Origin: Acanthaster planci
Lineage: Eukaryota > Echinodermata > Asteroidea > Valvatida > Acanthasteridae
Assembly: GCF_001949145.1 (NCBI RefSeq)
Contig: NW_019091624.1
Span: 40,421 to 97,308, forward strand
Length of the DNA: 56,888 nt
Reading direction: 5' to 3'
Both the position numbers and the translations under genes were made by a program. This document shows, one piece after another, positions 1-11,661 of this stretch; the first letter of the stretch is position 1; each line of letters starts with the position of its first letter. The notes beneath the pieces were generated by a model. It did no database searches, was not told where the DNA came from, and saw nothing but the letters and a program-made list of their open reading frames with translations.

Positions 1-728
1 TACCAAACCTGCCAAAACCTGCTGTTGGAGTATGGCAGGTTTTGGGCAGTTAGGGTTAAACAACCTTTTTAACATGAAAACCAAGTGTAAAATGAAACCT
101 ACCACAAGAAAATGTAGAAAAGTGTGATATATTGTACACACAGTTATGGAGACAGTCCTCATTGTGCCTTGAATGACGGCATGCTTTTAATGAATATGGA
201 AATCTTCAGTAGCATCAAATCCAAATTGCTGCAATTTTCTCCCTTTTACTGGTACAAAAGAGGTGGAAATTCAATGCAGTGTCTAAAGCTATGTTTCACG
301 TATTCAATTCATAAAAATCCTATTCCATGGTTCCTTTAAGGCTTAAAATGGACAGCTGACAGAACGCACATACTCACTCCACTGTGTTGAGAACAAACAC
401 ACCACATTTAGGCCTTATGGAGAGAGAAATGTTCCCTCAACTCCGTCCTAATTTGCCTAACAAAACAAGGCCTCTCCACAGGAACATACAACTGTGGGGA
501 CACACAGCTGAAAACTACCTATTGTATAGGATGCTTGGAATGTTGTGAGCATTTCACACTGATAATGCGATTGAATGTTTCCATTTTTGAACATGAAGAC
601 AAGAAAGCTCACTTTTTGTAAAGAATCTACTGATAACACTGAACTTTTAATGTTTATCAGAAAAAAAAAGAAACATCCCTATTTGACTAATGCCCTCAAA
701 ACACTCGGAGTAGAACTGTGATATGTAC
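1..728. other. SETD6 intron (no exon found)
   Basis: Base 728 leftwards follows the donor of SETD6 exon 5 on the minus strand. I looked for the next expected SET-domain segment (a GHEIFNTYG-like stretch) and did not find it, so this is read as intron. The short open frames here have no recognisable content. Confidence 0.55.
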
Positions 729-3700
729 CTTGTTTATATCTCTCGTTGCTATCATGCTTAGTCTTGACTGACCAAACTGTAGCCTGGCATTGTTCTTAGC
801 TACATGGTTCAAGATATCTGCCATTGGTACCATCATAGTCAGCAGGGTGGGTACATCTTCAGCTTCATCATCTACCCCCTCCTCCGCATCATCATCCACT
901 GATTCTTCATGAGCACTTTCACTCGTTTGCTTGGGTGATGTGAAGCTATAAGCCATCACAAAGGCTACCAATTTTCTGTAAAGTTCTAGTGTATGGACAC
1001 TAAGACTTTAACAGTACAATACGAAAGAGGAAACAAACAACAGCTGTTCAATTCTGGATGGAAACCCAAGAACTAAACATTTACCACCACTGTTACTGAA
1101 GTTACAATCAGGGAGAGACGACATGAGATGACCAACATCTACATGTAGACTAGTAAGCTAACAGTGGAATTGATGTGTCACCAGCAAATACTGACACAAT
1201 ACTATGTACAATGCAAAAAATCTCTAGGACCCACAACTCTCAAGAATTCCTCAAGTCAATATGACCCAAGTTCCTCCCTTTACTAATGAACCCCCCACCC
1301 CCCCAAAAAAGAGAAAAAAATCCCACAACTATCTGCTAAGTCACCAAAATATCTGATATATACATGAATGGCTACTTACTCAAAATATTCTGGGTTCTTT
1401 TTCATGAAGGGTACAGCTACTGAATGATACTCATGACAGATATTCTCTACATCTCTGTAAACCACGTCTGGAACACCAGTTCCCTGCAATTCCTTGCTGA
1501 TTGTTTCTCTTTTAAAAGAAAACAAAATTAAATTTTAAAAAAAGAAGCTTGCTGATAAACTTAATCCAAAAGCACAAGCAAAACATCTGCCTTACCTGAT
1601 TCTCAAATGATAGCAATTTACCAGTACTGAAAAAAAATGTACAGTAATTTGTCTTGGGTTTTTTGGAAATTGTTTCTCATTTCTAATGCATTTTCTTTTA
1701 AAATAGATGAATTCAACTAACCTAATGTATTGGCTTTAAAAAGTTCTCATAATCATTTCTATAGATTGATTCATTAGCACATTTGAGGTGATACTGCAAA
1801 TGAGTGTTCTGCAATTACTTGATTTTTACTGCTTAGTTACCTGTCCCAAAACATTGGTAAATCTAACTGGTTTCTGTCAGGACAAAGATCCAGATATGGC
1901 CTCCACTTAGAGTCGGCACAAGTGTACTCAAACATGAGGCACAGAACAAGAGGAACCCAGCCACTCTCACTCTGCAGCTCACTTTCCCCTGGAAGAAAGT
2001 AACCAGAGATTTACAACAGAGTAAAGATTTAGATGAAATTCTTACACATCTACCTTATTACTGTCATCTCAATAAAATATGAAATTCAGAGATTTTGTGA
2101 ACAAATTTTATTTTCTTTCCTAGGAAGTTAATCAGTGATTAGTAGAGGAAAAGGTAGACTGTGGGGAGCAACTACTACTTGGTAGCTACTTGGTATTCAT
2201 AGTTTTCTTTACATCATCTTTGCTTCCTTGAATTAAAGGCCTGCCATGCTTCCTTCGAAGAGTTCTAGGGGTCATCCAGGCAATACTTGGGTGCGCCAGC
2301 TAAAGACTGACCGTAAACTCATTGCACGACAGTTGTGGCAGCTCGCACATGATCATCAGGCCTGAGTGGCTCTACATCCCCATGATGGATAGGAGATCAG
2401 TCAGTCAGTCAGTCAGTCAGTCAGTCAGTCATGCTCCCTTAAAACCTTCATGGTAGTAGCCTTCCTAGCATCCTTCGTTTCTTTAACACTCTGGCCTATT
2501 TTCGTATATGTACACTACAGTAACTTTTTCCACTTCCTTTCTGCATTTTCTGGCAACATTCCTCATTTCTTACCATCATCCTTCCTTCTTTATTCATTTA
2601 CCAGCAGATGAAGAAGGGAACAAATTGTAGAAACTTAAAGACTGAAGTAAGGAAGTTAGTCAACAAAGAAACAGGAAAGCTCCAGTAAAGATGGGTGCTT
2701 TGGGGGGGAGGCCAAACTGATCTCACCTTGTTGCAGCAATGCCGTGATGGAGCAATTGTCAGGATGTAAAAGGCATTCTCTGGGTATGGTAAACAATATC
2801 TCTCCTTCTGCAATGTTGTCTATGGCAATCATCCCATAACGAATGCATGACCCTTCTGTACCCACGTGAACTCGCACCTGAAAAAGGGAAGGACACAGGA
2901 TCCATCTTTAATGGGTAGGATGAAGGACTACCCAGTGACAACAATTCTATCATTGTGGCTGTTTTACCTTGACCCTTAATCAGTCAGCCCCAAATGCCAC
3001 GGGCTTCTTAGGACCAGCAAGAGGAATCCTTAAACCACATTTGAAGTCCACAAGGCGAGTAATTCTAAGTTATTGCAATGGCAAGATTTCTATCATTTGA
3101 GCCATTTTGACTTTTACAGTGTCGTCTCTGGGTACAAATGTACATCCAGCAGTTCTCAGGTTATGAAGCTACTTATCCAGACATACACTTACAGACTGCA
3201 GACCCTTGCATTTATATTATCGTTGGTTATTTCCTTTGTTCTCTGTTACTAAAACAACAGTGCGTGAAATGCAGTTTCCAAGTCACTCCCATCTGAACCA
3301 GACTCTTTCCTGGGTTAATATTTCGAACAAATGTCCCTAATGTAGAGTACTTCATTTTGCAATCGATAGCCTAAGTATACCTTGGAAGTTCCACCTTTTT
3401 AATTTCCAAAATCTATTTCATGAAATTCTTGTATACATACCCCACTAGGACAAGGACTGTTCCTCGAGGGGTACATGTAGTTTCTCTTGTCCTGCCCGTA
3501 AGGCACCATAAACACATGCATACCCAAGCACTACAGACGACCAAGGCAGAAACTACCCCTTCAATTTTGTAAGTGAAGCAGAAAAGGGAACGTGTAATAT
3601 GTGGCCATCAGGAATATATTCACTGAAATTTGGCTGGGTTTGTCTATAACATGTCATGCATGTCATCATGTATCGTCTGTACATGTATGTATGTCTTCAA

Positions 3701-5529
3701 CTGCCAAAATTAAGTTGGTAAGAATTTCATTCAGCAAGCAAAGAGGTATATCATTACATGTATGTTAAGAAACTTTTCTAAAGTTGCATTTAAAAATTCA
3801 GTTCTTCAGTTGTGAACTTGCAAAACTCAATGATTTATTATTATTACATTATTATTTTCATTTCTGGTAAAGACATCAAGCATTCCTCAACTGAGCACCC
3901 TAGGCACTGTAGCTCACAAACCTGAAGAAACCCATAGCATGCTCGAGCAGGCAATGAGAAGTAGTTACAGTTTAGAGGTGGGAGGAGAAGTCCAAAGGTA
4001 TCTTCTTGGTAAACCCACGGAATCAAGTAGGGACTGAAAATTAATCCACATGTGGACCAAGCCAGGAATCGAACCCACACTGCACAGGTAGACCGCAAGG
4101 AAAGAAGGGCACTATGCCAACCTTACTCCCCAAACGTTAACCTAATTCCAACATATTAAATGTGGGTTGTAAAATTTGGGCTAGTGGGCCTCCCGTAAAC
4201 AAACATATTGGGCCCTTTGTGTACCTCTCCGTCATAAGTAATAAAGGGACCTGTGATGCCTATTTACCGGTCTAGCCTAACATGCCTCATGCTAGCCCCA
4301 GACCGGCGGCCAGTATACTGGGCTCCCTCCATATCCTAGGCCCCACGGCGGTCACGACTGTGTTTTACATCTGCATGATTGGTCAGCGATCAGGAGTTGA
4401 TCACTGTAGTACATGTAAACGAATGGCCCCAATTGACCCTAAAATTTCACGGATTTCTACAAACTAGAAATCACCCAAAGTATTACATCGAAGTACTGAC
4501 GGGGAGAGTGATCCATACACACAAAAGTGGTTTCACAGAAGGCATTTTCACAGGGTTCCCACCTGTTTGAATGGACCGTTGTGGGGCCCCATGGGAGGGA
4601 GTCCAGCAGACTGGCCCCCAGTCATGCCAGTCTGGGGCTAGCCTCATGCTAGCCCCACTAGTGTGGCACGGACTCTCACCCCCGATCCATCCTTAGCCAC
4701 ACATCCGTATGCGCAATTTCGTGTCAGCGTATTGAACACTTTCGGCTCACCCACTTACATGTATCATTGTGGGCGCAATTTCTTTTGCACACAAACATGA
4801 TTCTTGACCTTTCTGCTTTCTAAAAACTATTTATTGAATGATTTCACTCACGTTATTGAGGTATTTTCCAGTCTTTTTGCCTTTATCCATTCAATCTAAC
4901 AGGCTCACTCTCACAGACGCCATCTTTAAAATAAGGTCGTTGGACATTACGTCACTTGACCCCTCATCGTCTCGACGGCTCTTCCATGTCAAGATATCTA
5001 AAAGATTTGGAAGAGCCCATTGGCACATGTAGTGTCTTATCGCTCAGTCCGTGTATTACATATGTCTGTTGAAACGTATATGGATGTGTGGCTAAGGATG
5101 GATCAGGAGTGAGAGTCTGTGCCACACTAGATAGAGGGGCTAGCCTCATGCCAGACAATAATGAAAATGCCTCAATACACAGCTTGGAGGACCTAAGATA
5201 TTTTCGAAAAGTGTTTGAAACAAAAACGTAGAGCCTAACGTTAGACAGGGGTGTCCTGAAAAATTAAGATTGCGAAAAACACCAATCAGCCACGGTTTAA
5301 CTTTGACCACAATAATGCCTACTTGCGTGTCACACTGGCAGCTGTGGTGGCGCTGTTGACTGCATGATTGCCACAGAATGACCTTCTTATTTACATCAAT
5401 TCCCGTATCCCTGCACCACCTGAGAAACGTTCCAAGCTCACAGTCTAACGTCGTGGAGTCTTTCCTCTGTGACTGCTGAAATGAGTTGGCTTCATGATCA
5501 TTTCTTCGTTTTTTCGCAGCACGAGCCAT
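729..5529 (-). CDS. SETD6: SETD6-like protein-lysine N-methyltransferase, 3' part outside window
   Basis: SET-domain lysine methyltransferase of the SETD6 type; the vertebrate enzyme monomethylates RelA and other nuclear proteins using S-adenosylmethionine. Exons (minus strand): 5383-5529, 2727-2877, 1841-1988, 1380-1508, 729-1005, all with phase-compatible GT/AG joins, giving 284 codons. Diagnostic stretches are FLRWCRDTGI in exon 1, a RYGM segment opening the SET fold in exon 2, ESGWVPLVL and KWRPYL in exon 3, QGTGVP in exon 4, and LVAFVMAYSF followed by ADILNH (about residues 254-259, the SET asparagine-histidine motif) in exon 5. An acidic insert lies at about 221-242, where the human protein is also acidic. 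The start at 5529 gives a short basic N-terminus like the family. Exon 1 has a weak GTCATT donor. The exon with the catalytic tyrosine and the C-terminal substrate-binding domain should lie left of base 1. Assignment is from remembered family similarity and is strong. Confidence 0.88.
2397..2431. repeat. (TCAG)n microsatellite
   Basis: About eight and a half uninterrupted copies of the tetranucleotide TCAG, inside SETD6 intron 2 (between exons 2 and 3). Confidence 0.95.
3833..4131 (-). mobile_element. tRNA-derived SINE with AAT-rich tail
   Basis: On the minus strand the element begins with a tRNA-like head that has an A-box-like GGCATAGTGCCC and a B box GGGTTCGATTCC about 40 bases later. An unrelated body follows, and the end is an (AATAAT)n-type tail at 3833-3859. 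Head, body and simple-repeat tail are the layout of a Pol III-transcribed SINE. It sits in SETD6 intron 1 in the same orientation as the gene. An 84-residue open frame within it is accidental. The family name is unknown to me and target-site duplications were not resolved. Confidence 0.65.
4273..5155. mobile_element. Foldback / inverted-repeat element in SETD6 intron 1
   Basis: Two inverted copies of about 75-80 bases flank a roughly 350-base centre. The left copy is at about 4636-4712 and the right at about 5072-5152; both carry TAGTGTGGCAC then GATCCATCCTTAGCCACACA read inwards. The left side also has a perfect hairpin, GGGGCTAGC-CTCAT-GCTAGCCCC, near 4638-4660, and a related GCTAGCCCC hairpin near 4273-4312. 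No transposase is visible. It looks like a non-autonomous DNA element or foldback; the outer limits are uncertain. Confidence 0.6.
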
Positions 5530-7184
5530 TTCATAGGATTTTCCGTATGGCTGAGGTCATGCTGCGCACCGTCGCGTCGTACCACGGTCGTGTAGTACTA
5601 ACATGATCTGCTCATTATCAAATACCGTACATGCAGCGCCGCATGGCGGCGCTGTAACACCACTACAGGGTGCTATCTTGTAAACATGCAGGGAGCAAAA
5701 ACTTTAATACCGCACAGAATAAAACACCGACTATTTCAACTGCGCATATTGATTGTCCAGACACCGGGATTTCAAGTGTTTATGGCTAAAAGCAATTGGT
5801 TGTAATATTCTATTCCCGACTCTAGTTACAAGATTTGGCAAAATTGCAGGAGGTGCTTCATTAACCGCTCAAAACATAGCTCCCATAACTCTCATGGCCA
5901 CTATTCTCTTATCCGACAGTAAAAATTCCTTATATTTGTGTCCTTGCTCTAAGCATAAAGCAAAACATTCATATTTTGAGATGGCACAATTTTGTAAACC
6001 TTGTAAAAATGTTAGTCTCCCAATTGTTGATGTACTCCTCAAACCTGCAATTCTAAGTTGTACACTGAAAAAGGAAAACATTTTATTTATTTTTTTATAT
6101 TATACAAAATTAATTGTACAAATAGTTGGTTTATTTGGACCTGTAAAAATCACAAAATCTTATGTATTAGAAATATAAATGTAATACAATGACCACAATG
6201 TGAACAAAACGAAATAATCGTAAACCTCCGATTTCTCAGACATCTTGAGCACAATGTTTACAGAAAGAATTCTAAAAATTACCACGCAGATGACTGGAAA
6301 GCCGTCGTTAAAATTATGTCTCGATGTAAAAAGTTACTCACTATTCAATAGGCCTGTCATCATACTAGTGATGTATTTTTAGTTCCAGTTATGTCAATCG
6401 TGTCAAAACAACCTTTTACAGCGATTGTAAGCACAAGACGATGACGTGTGATCAGGTACAGGACAGCGTCTCAGTGACGTTGTTTCGAGGCTCCAAAAAC
6501 ATTACAGCCAGTGTTTAGTTCAGAATAAAAATGTGCATGGGGTGTTCAAGGCAAAACCTGGTAAAACATTCTCAATAATCATGACGAAAACTTGCTATTT
6601 TTATTTAGACATACAAAACGATGTACAAAAATGTACCATGGAATAATCAATTATTTACAATCACTACTTTGTAAAAATTAATATAAACGTATTTCATTAC
6701 ATATGCGTAATTATTACGGGTGTTAAATATTACGAGAAATATAAAATAGTTTTGAGTCAATAAAATAACTATGGTGCAAAAGTTTGAAGGATAAAATTCT
6801 GCTTTGCTCTTATTTCCTTAATACTTTTTCACAACATGCGCCGAGGGTTGAATAAATCCAATGGACCAACAAATTACTACGTTCAAATGAACTAATTCAA
6901 AAGTTCCGAGTTAGAATCCCAGAGGGGATCATTTTTTACAACTTCCACAGAATTTAACGTGTAAATTAGACTTAGGTTAATGATGGTGTACTTGAAATTG
7001 TGAATAGATGACCGACAGCAAGGAGATAAATCCCAGTGCGCAACGAATACTGCATTTGACTCTTTAAAAACTTTGGAATTTGAGTCAACTTGTTGCTTTC
7101 CCCTTTTAAATAACTTTCGGAAACGTTTATATTCGGGGTTGTTCCATTTCAGTTATTCAAATTTTAAAAATTCTTTGGCATATG
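5530..7184. other. Intergenic region between SETD6 and SLC27A
   Basis: SETD6 promoter side. The first 150 bases upstream of its ATG are rich in CpG, and the rest becomes AT-rich. Long open frames around 5753-6178 have no start in good context and no recognisable domain. A degenerate tRNA-like stretch lies at about 6860-6945. I see no gene. Confidence 0.5.
6860..6945 (+). repeat. Degenerate tRNA-like (SINE-like) fragment
   Basis: It contains a decayed B-box-like TTCCGAGTTAGAATCCCAGA followed by GGGGAT. The order and spacing resemble the clearer fragment at 7185-7255. It is weak alone and is listed because three such pieces occur within 3.6 kb. Confidence 0.3.
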
Positions 7185-7255
7185 AATCAGTGGATTAGCG
7201 CGTTGGACTTCTAACTCAAAGGTTTTGGGTTCGAATCCTGGTAGGAATGGGATTG
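7185..7255 (+). pseudogene. tRNA-Arg(TCT)-like sequence, probably a SINE head or tRNA pseudogene
   Basis: The stretch GCGTTGGACTTCTAACTCAA followed by a perfect B box GGGTTCGAATCC matches the 3' half of eukaryotic tRNA-Arg(UCU), with the anticodon TCT in the right place. The acceptor 5' strand cannot pair with the 3' strand TAGGAAT, the anticodon stem has an A-C mismatch, and the T stem relies on G-T pairs. It is therefore not a functional tRNA. The likely identity is a tRNA-derived repeat. Confidence 0.5.
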
Positions 7256-7359
7256 CAATTTTTATAAATCAGTAAAAAATGACATGAAAGTTCGACTGAT
7301 GTTGTTGTTCACTTGATCAGTCATTCGAGGAGGTATTTGGATTAATCTTCGGGTTTGAT

Positions 7360-7365
7360 TTTATT
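7360..7365 (-). terminator. Poly(A) signal AATAAA of the SLC27A gene
   Basis: The minus strand reads AATAAA twelve bases beyond the SLC27A stop codon, which would give a very short 3' UTR. The position is clear; its use is inferred. Confidence 0.5.
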
Positions 7366-7377
7366 TCCAACTTCTGC

Positions 7378-10300
7378 TTATATTCGCACATCCCCATTTA
7401 CAATCTTCAGGTAAGCTGGCCCGTCCAGTCTTGTGTATTCTTTCCTTGCAGTATCAAAGAAAAACAGGGGATCTTTTACCAGCTTAGGGTCAAAGGACTC
7501 TTGAACGAGCCTGAATTTGGTTTGTTTGAAGGTGCTTGTGTGTTCTAGAGTGCTGGGGAGACGAAGAAACCGCGGACATGCGTAGTCTGGGAGGCGTGAT
7601 CTCACAAAGTTGAAGGTGGCCACTGGGTCAAAGGTTGTGCTTGGGCTGAGCAGGAGGGCAGCCATTCCAGCTTTGCCGTAATGACCTGTGAACGACATTG
7701 GTTCCCTTTCGTTAAACTACCAGCAACTATTAGACTTCCAGCTACACTTTGACCAACAAATACTCTTTAAATTACTCTTTAACCACTAAGCTATACTGGT
7801 ACCAGCTGACCAGCATGCGGGCTTGCAGCTACTTCTTAAAGCAATAGCTAACCAGTGCCTAACAGCTCCTCTCAATAACAATAATTCACATTGGACAGAA
7901 ATGCTCGAAAAAAATGTCTTCAATTTAGATTTCCTCATTGTTGATGGAAGCTAAGTATAGGGACGGATCTTGCTCTCAGGAAACCGGGAGATAAAAAGGC
8001 AATACTGTGCCCCTCCCTCCGCTAAAAATGTTTTGAACCGGTGATGCTTTCTGTAATCGACTAACCTGGTACGGCGACACCATACACATTGGCTTCAAAG
8101 ATGTCCTCATGTTGCTGTAACATCTGGGCAACTTCTGTGGTTGCTACATTCTCCCCTTTCCATCTGCGTATTAAAACAAAAAATGTCAGTCGACCAGAGT
8201 TTAATTTGTGCAACAGATTTCTACCGCTCTTCGAACAAGACACATTTATTAAAACCCCGCTTAGAACTCGTGACTCAGAAACGATAGAAATGCTTAGCTA
8301 CTTTAAATAACTGGAAGAGAGTAAAGTATGAAGAAAGTTCGTTCTTCTTTCAGTTCGAGCTTCTCCCGTTTCGGACTTAGCTGAATTCTGTGGACTTCTT
8401 TAGGTATTGCCGCATTTTAGTGCTTGTTCGCTTCTTGTTCAGATCTCAGCACGGTTGTCGTATTTTGTGGCACATGGTGACTGCATCGGCATGATGCATA
8501 ACTCAACCGACTTACTTAATAACAGTGTGCCTTTCCTGATTTAGTCGAGGAAGGGTTTTCTGACCTGAATGTGTCTCCCAGCCTGTCCTTAAAGTATAGG
8601 TTGTAATGCTCGTCTTGAACGAAAAGGTCCCCGGTATTAAAGTACACGTCTCCTTCTCGCAATACGTTCCGGACTAGCTTCCTCCGCATCAAGTCTTCCT
8701 CGCCCACATAACCCTCCAAGGGAAATGTCTTGTTGACCGGACACAGCAGAAGACCGATATCACCTAGAGAGAGTTTAGACTGAAATAATTACTAAGTCGG
8801 GGCATATTTCAATAGAAATGCAGAATCACAAACATTGACATTAAATTTCATTTGGTCTGCTCTAGTTACTTTATAATGCTTTCCATTCGCATCAGGTTTC
8901 TGTTCCCTGGTCCAACATTGGTCACTTGTTACTAATACTGTACTTTCTTTACAAATTCTGAAAGTACAAAAGGCTACCAAGGTTTCCCAATGCGAAAGTA
9001 ATACTATTGCATTAATTAATTCTAAACCGTATTTGTTGTAGAAGTTGGCTGCATTTTTAACTTACCTGGAGGGACTTTGATGCATCTGCCATTTTCATCC
9101 CGAATAGGCTGAGCAGACTCATAGTCATATTTGACCAGCTCAATAGGACAGAAGATCTAGGAGAACAAAATTAAAACCAAAATGCCCTGCTAAAATCGAC
9201 AGATTATCTGACTGATTATTTTGAAGAAGAATGTTTAAATTTCTGGGTGACAAAGATATATAAGTTTCGAAAACGGTCTCACCCGTAACATTGGGGGCCA
9301 GCAGCCGACGGATCCAATTTTATTGTCCACATTCATGATGCCGAAGTTAGCTTCAGTTGCGCCATACGTCTCCAGCACTCTTGAAATGTTATATCTTTGC
9401 ATCACTTCTCCCCAAATGTCACCTCCCAAACCGTTACCAACGGCCACACGAACTTTGTTCAGCTTCTCCTCTGGTGTCTGCAACAAATTGCCAAGTGGAA
9501 AATGACAACATGAAGAAAATTGTCGGCAGCTCAGCCAGTTGCTGAAAAAGTCAGTATATAGTTGTATATTCAAACTAATATTTCTATAATAATTGTCATG
9601 ATTACGGGAACAGAAACAAACTATAGTGCAAACCATTTACAACAGAAGGCACATTACCTTGGGTCTTGCCAGCAGATATCTGAATAGCTCTCCGATGTAC
9701 ATAATAATTGTGACGTCATGCTTGCAGCAATCAGTCCAGAAATGGGTTGCAGAGAACTTGGACCTGAGTACCATCGATGCTCCTAATGGGAAATAAAGAT
9801 GGGCAATGATCAGATTGAGATCTTAATTTATCCAATGGAGTCTCATGAAATCAGGCACAAGTTTAAGCTTGCTCAACCATAGACAGCATGTGAGCGTCCT
9901 CTTTTAACAGTAGAAACGAACCACACTTAATTATTCGGTCAGCCAGTAACTTTAAGTCGTGCATAGTATAAAGCTTAATTCTGAAAATGTATTAGGAAAC
10001 TCCCCAAATTTGTGTCTTATAAAGGCAAGGCTCACCGTTCCTGACGACATTGCTTAGTCCAAAAAGGAGCGCTGATATGTGGTAGAGCGGTAGTGTGACG
10101 TACATGACATCGTCTGAGGTCATATTGACACAATTCAACAAATGTCCTCCCGCCATCATTTTATAATGGGACATTCTGCTTGCTTTAGGGAGACCTGATA
10201 ATGTGGATTAAATGAATCAAAAAGTTTGTTTATAGGTGGGGATATTTATGTTATAATTATTATTTATTATAAAATAGCGATTTCATTCAAAATTATAGAT

Positions 10301-11625
10301 GAATGGTATAAATGACTTATTAAAAATTAAGCAGAACAGACATTACAATATTTACTTAACCTACGAGAAAAAGTAAAGACAACCATTCCCGCCGGGATAA
10401 TTTAAACCCGGAACCTTTGAACGTGCTCCATAATTCGTTGCACCATGGGGATTCGCACGGAGACTGACTTACCCATAAATTATTCTTTTTGGAAAAAAGA
10501 ATTAGCACATGGTCAGTCTGAAAGAGGGAACCTTACAAGATCATTTTACAAATGCGAAGCCTCTCTTTTACAATATTACGGCGAACCTGTAGTTCCAGAA
10601 GTGTAGATGTAAACGAAGGGGTCTCTGAAGTGTTGTCCTCTACGAATCTCCCTCGAGAAGTTGGCTTCCATGTCGCACTGTTTGAGCTCTACGTTGGTCT
10701 CTATAATTTGCTCGATAGACTGCACTCCTTCCAGCTTCTCAGCAGGTTTTTCCAGGGACCAAATGCACACCTTATCGAACTTCATTTCTCCCTTCATGTC
10801 AACCACTGCCTTTAACAGGATGTCCCCTGCAATTTTTTTAAAAAATATTGTTCAAACATACTACCTCGTACTTGTCTTATGGCCTGTCATTCATCCTTTT
10901 CGTTATTCGGTCTACGGTGCTTACAAACTACACAATTTCATCTAACTGAGCAAACAGAGAGCTGGCGTCCTGAGAATGACGATATCTGTTAGCCTAATAA
11001 ACGGAACATACTGAAAAAGTCAAACGTGTTGGTGTGTGCTATCCACTTTCTTTTAACTGCGTGTTATCTTTGCTCAATATACTCCGAGCGACTGACGATT
11101 GTTCACAACAAAAGTACTTTACATAAAAAAATTCAAAACTTTACCTGGGCCAAAGACAAGTAGCTTGGCTTGGCTTGCCTCGAAGCAATGAAGCAAACTG
11201 GATGGTTTCAGATTGTAGTTGAGAAGAGCACAGGTCACTCCGAGCTTAGCAAAGGCAAGCAACGTCCAGATGAAAGCAGGTTCGTTGTGGATCAACAGCG
11301 CTACCGTATCCCCTTGCTTTACTCCGCGGTGATGAGCAGCGTGTGCCAGTTGGTTAGCTCGCCGGTTGACCTCCCCGTAAGTGAACCTTACGTCGCGGTA
11401 CACTAAGAAAGTCTTATCAGGAGTAGATCGAGCGTGACCCTCCAACTCATCTACAATAGTTGAGGGGATTTCCCTTCTAGCGCAGGCTTGTAGGTGTCTT
11501 GCCATACGGACTTTGTCAAGGATGAACGCAAGATCGCTACAGAGTCGTGGGTACAGGGCTTGAAGGATAAGGAGAGCTCCAATGCAGAGCAGGAAAATGG
11601 CGACAGGAATGATGGCGTACATCAT
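7378..11625 (-). CDS. Fatty acid transport protein / very-long-chain acyl-CoA synthetase (SLC27A family, A2-like)
   Basis: Membrane-associated enzyme that activates long and very long fatty acids to acyl-CoA with ATP and so traps them in the cell. Nine coding exons (minus): 11145-11625, 10587-10826, 10036-10194, 9658-9782, 9283-9477, 9066-9156, 8565-8763, 8066-8163, 7378-7685. They join in frame to 631 codons, against about 620-646 in vertebrate members. Residues 1-25 form a hydrophobic membrane segment. Motifs: AMP-binding loop [13 protein letters not shown] split between exons 2 and 3 (about 233-245), YGATE at about 373, NTGDLF at about 473, and the FATP signature RLGDTF then WKGENV at about 491-503. 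The segments NEPAFIW, LNYNL..SLLHCF and PIRDENG look closer to SLC27A2/A6 than to A1/A4. The first of two adjacent ATGs (11625) was chosen. Exon 2 has an odd GTTCGC donor. The subfamily is inferred. Confidence 0.92.
10395..10450 (-). repeat. tRNA-like (SINE-like) fragment
   Basis: The minus strand reads TTCAAAGGTTCCGGGTTTAA then ATTATCCCGGCGGGAATGG, which parallels the 3' half and acceptor region of the tRNA-Arg-like piece at 7185-7255, including the TCAAAGGTT and GGAATGG blocks. It lies in the intron between SLC27A coding exons 2 and 3. Confidence 0.35.
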
Positions 11626-11661
11626 ACTGCTCCAGGGACTTCAAATCTCACGTGTTTCACT

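Noticed and set aside
729-975. Shorter SETD6 exon 5 starting at an acceptor at 976-977
   Set aside because: It is phase-compatible but would drop ten residues. Extending to 1005 restores LELYR and matches family length, with an equally valid AG.
2397-2431. CRISPR-like repeat run
   Set aside because: It is a simple tetranucleotide microsatellite without spacers, and the DNA is eukaryotic.
3844-4098. 84-codon frame on the minus strand
   Set aside because: It lies wholly inside the SINE.
5753-6178. 141-codon open frame as a gene
   Set aside because: It has no ATG at the start, no domain, and an AT-rich low-complexity 3' half; an overlapping frame exists on the other strand.
7185-7255. Functional tRNA-Arg gene
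   Set aside because: The acceptor stem does not pair and the anticodon stem has a mismatch.
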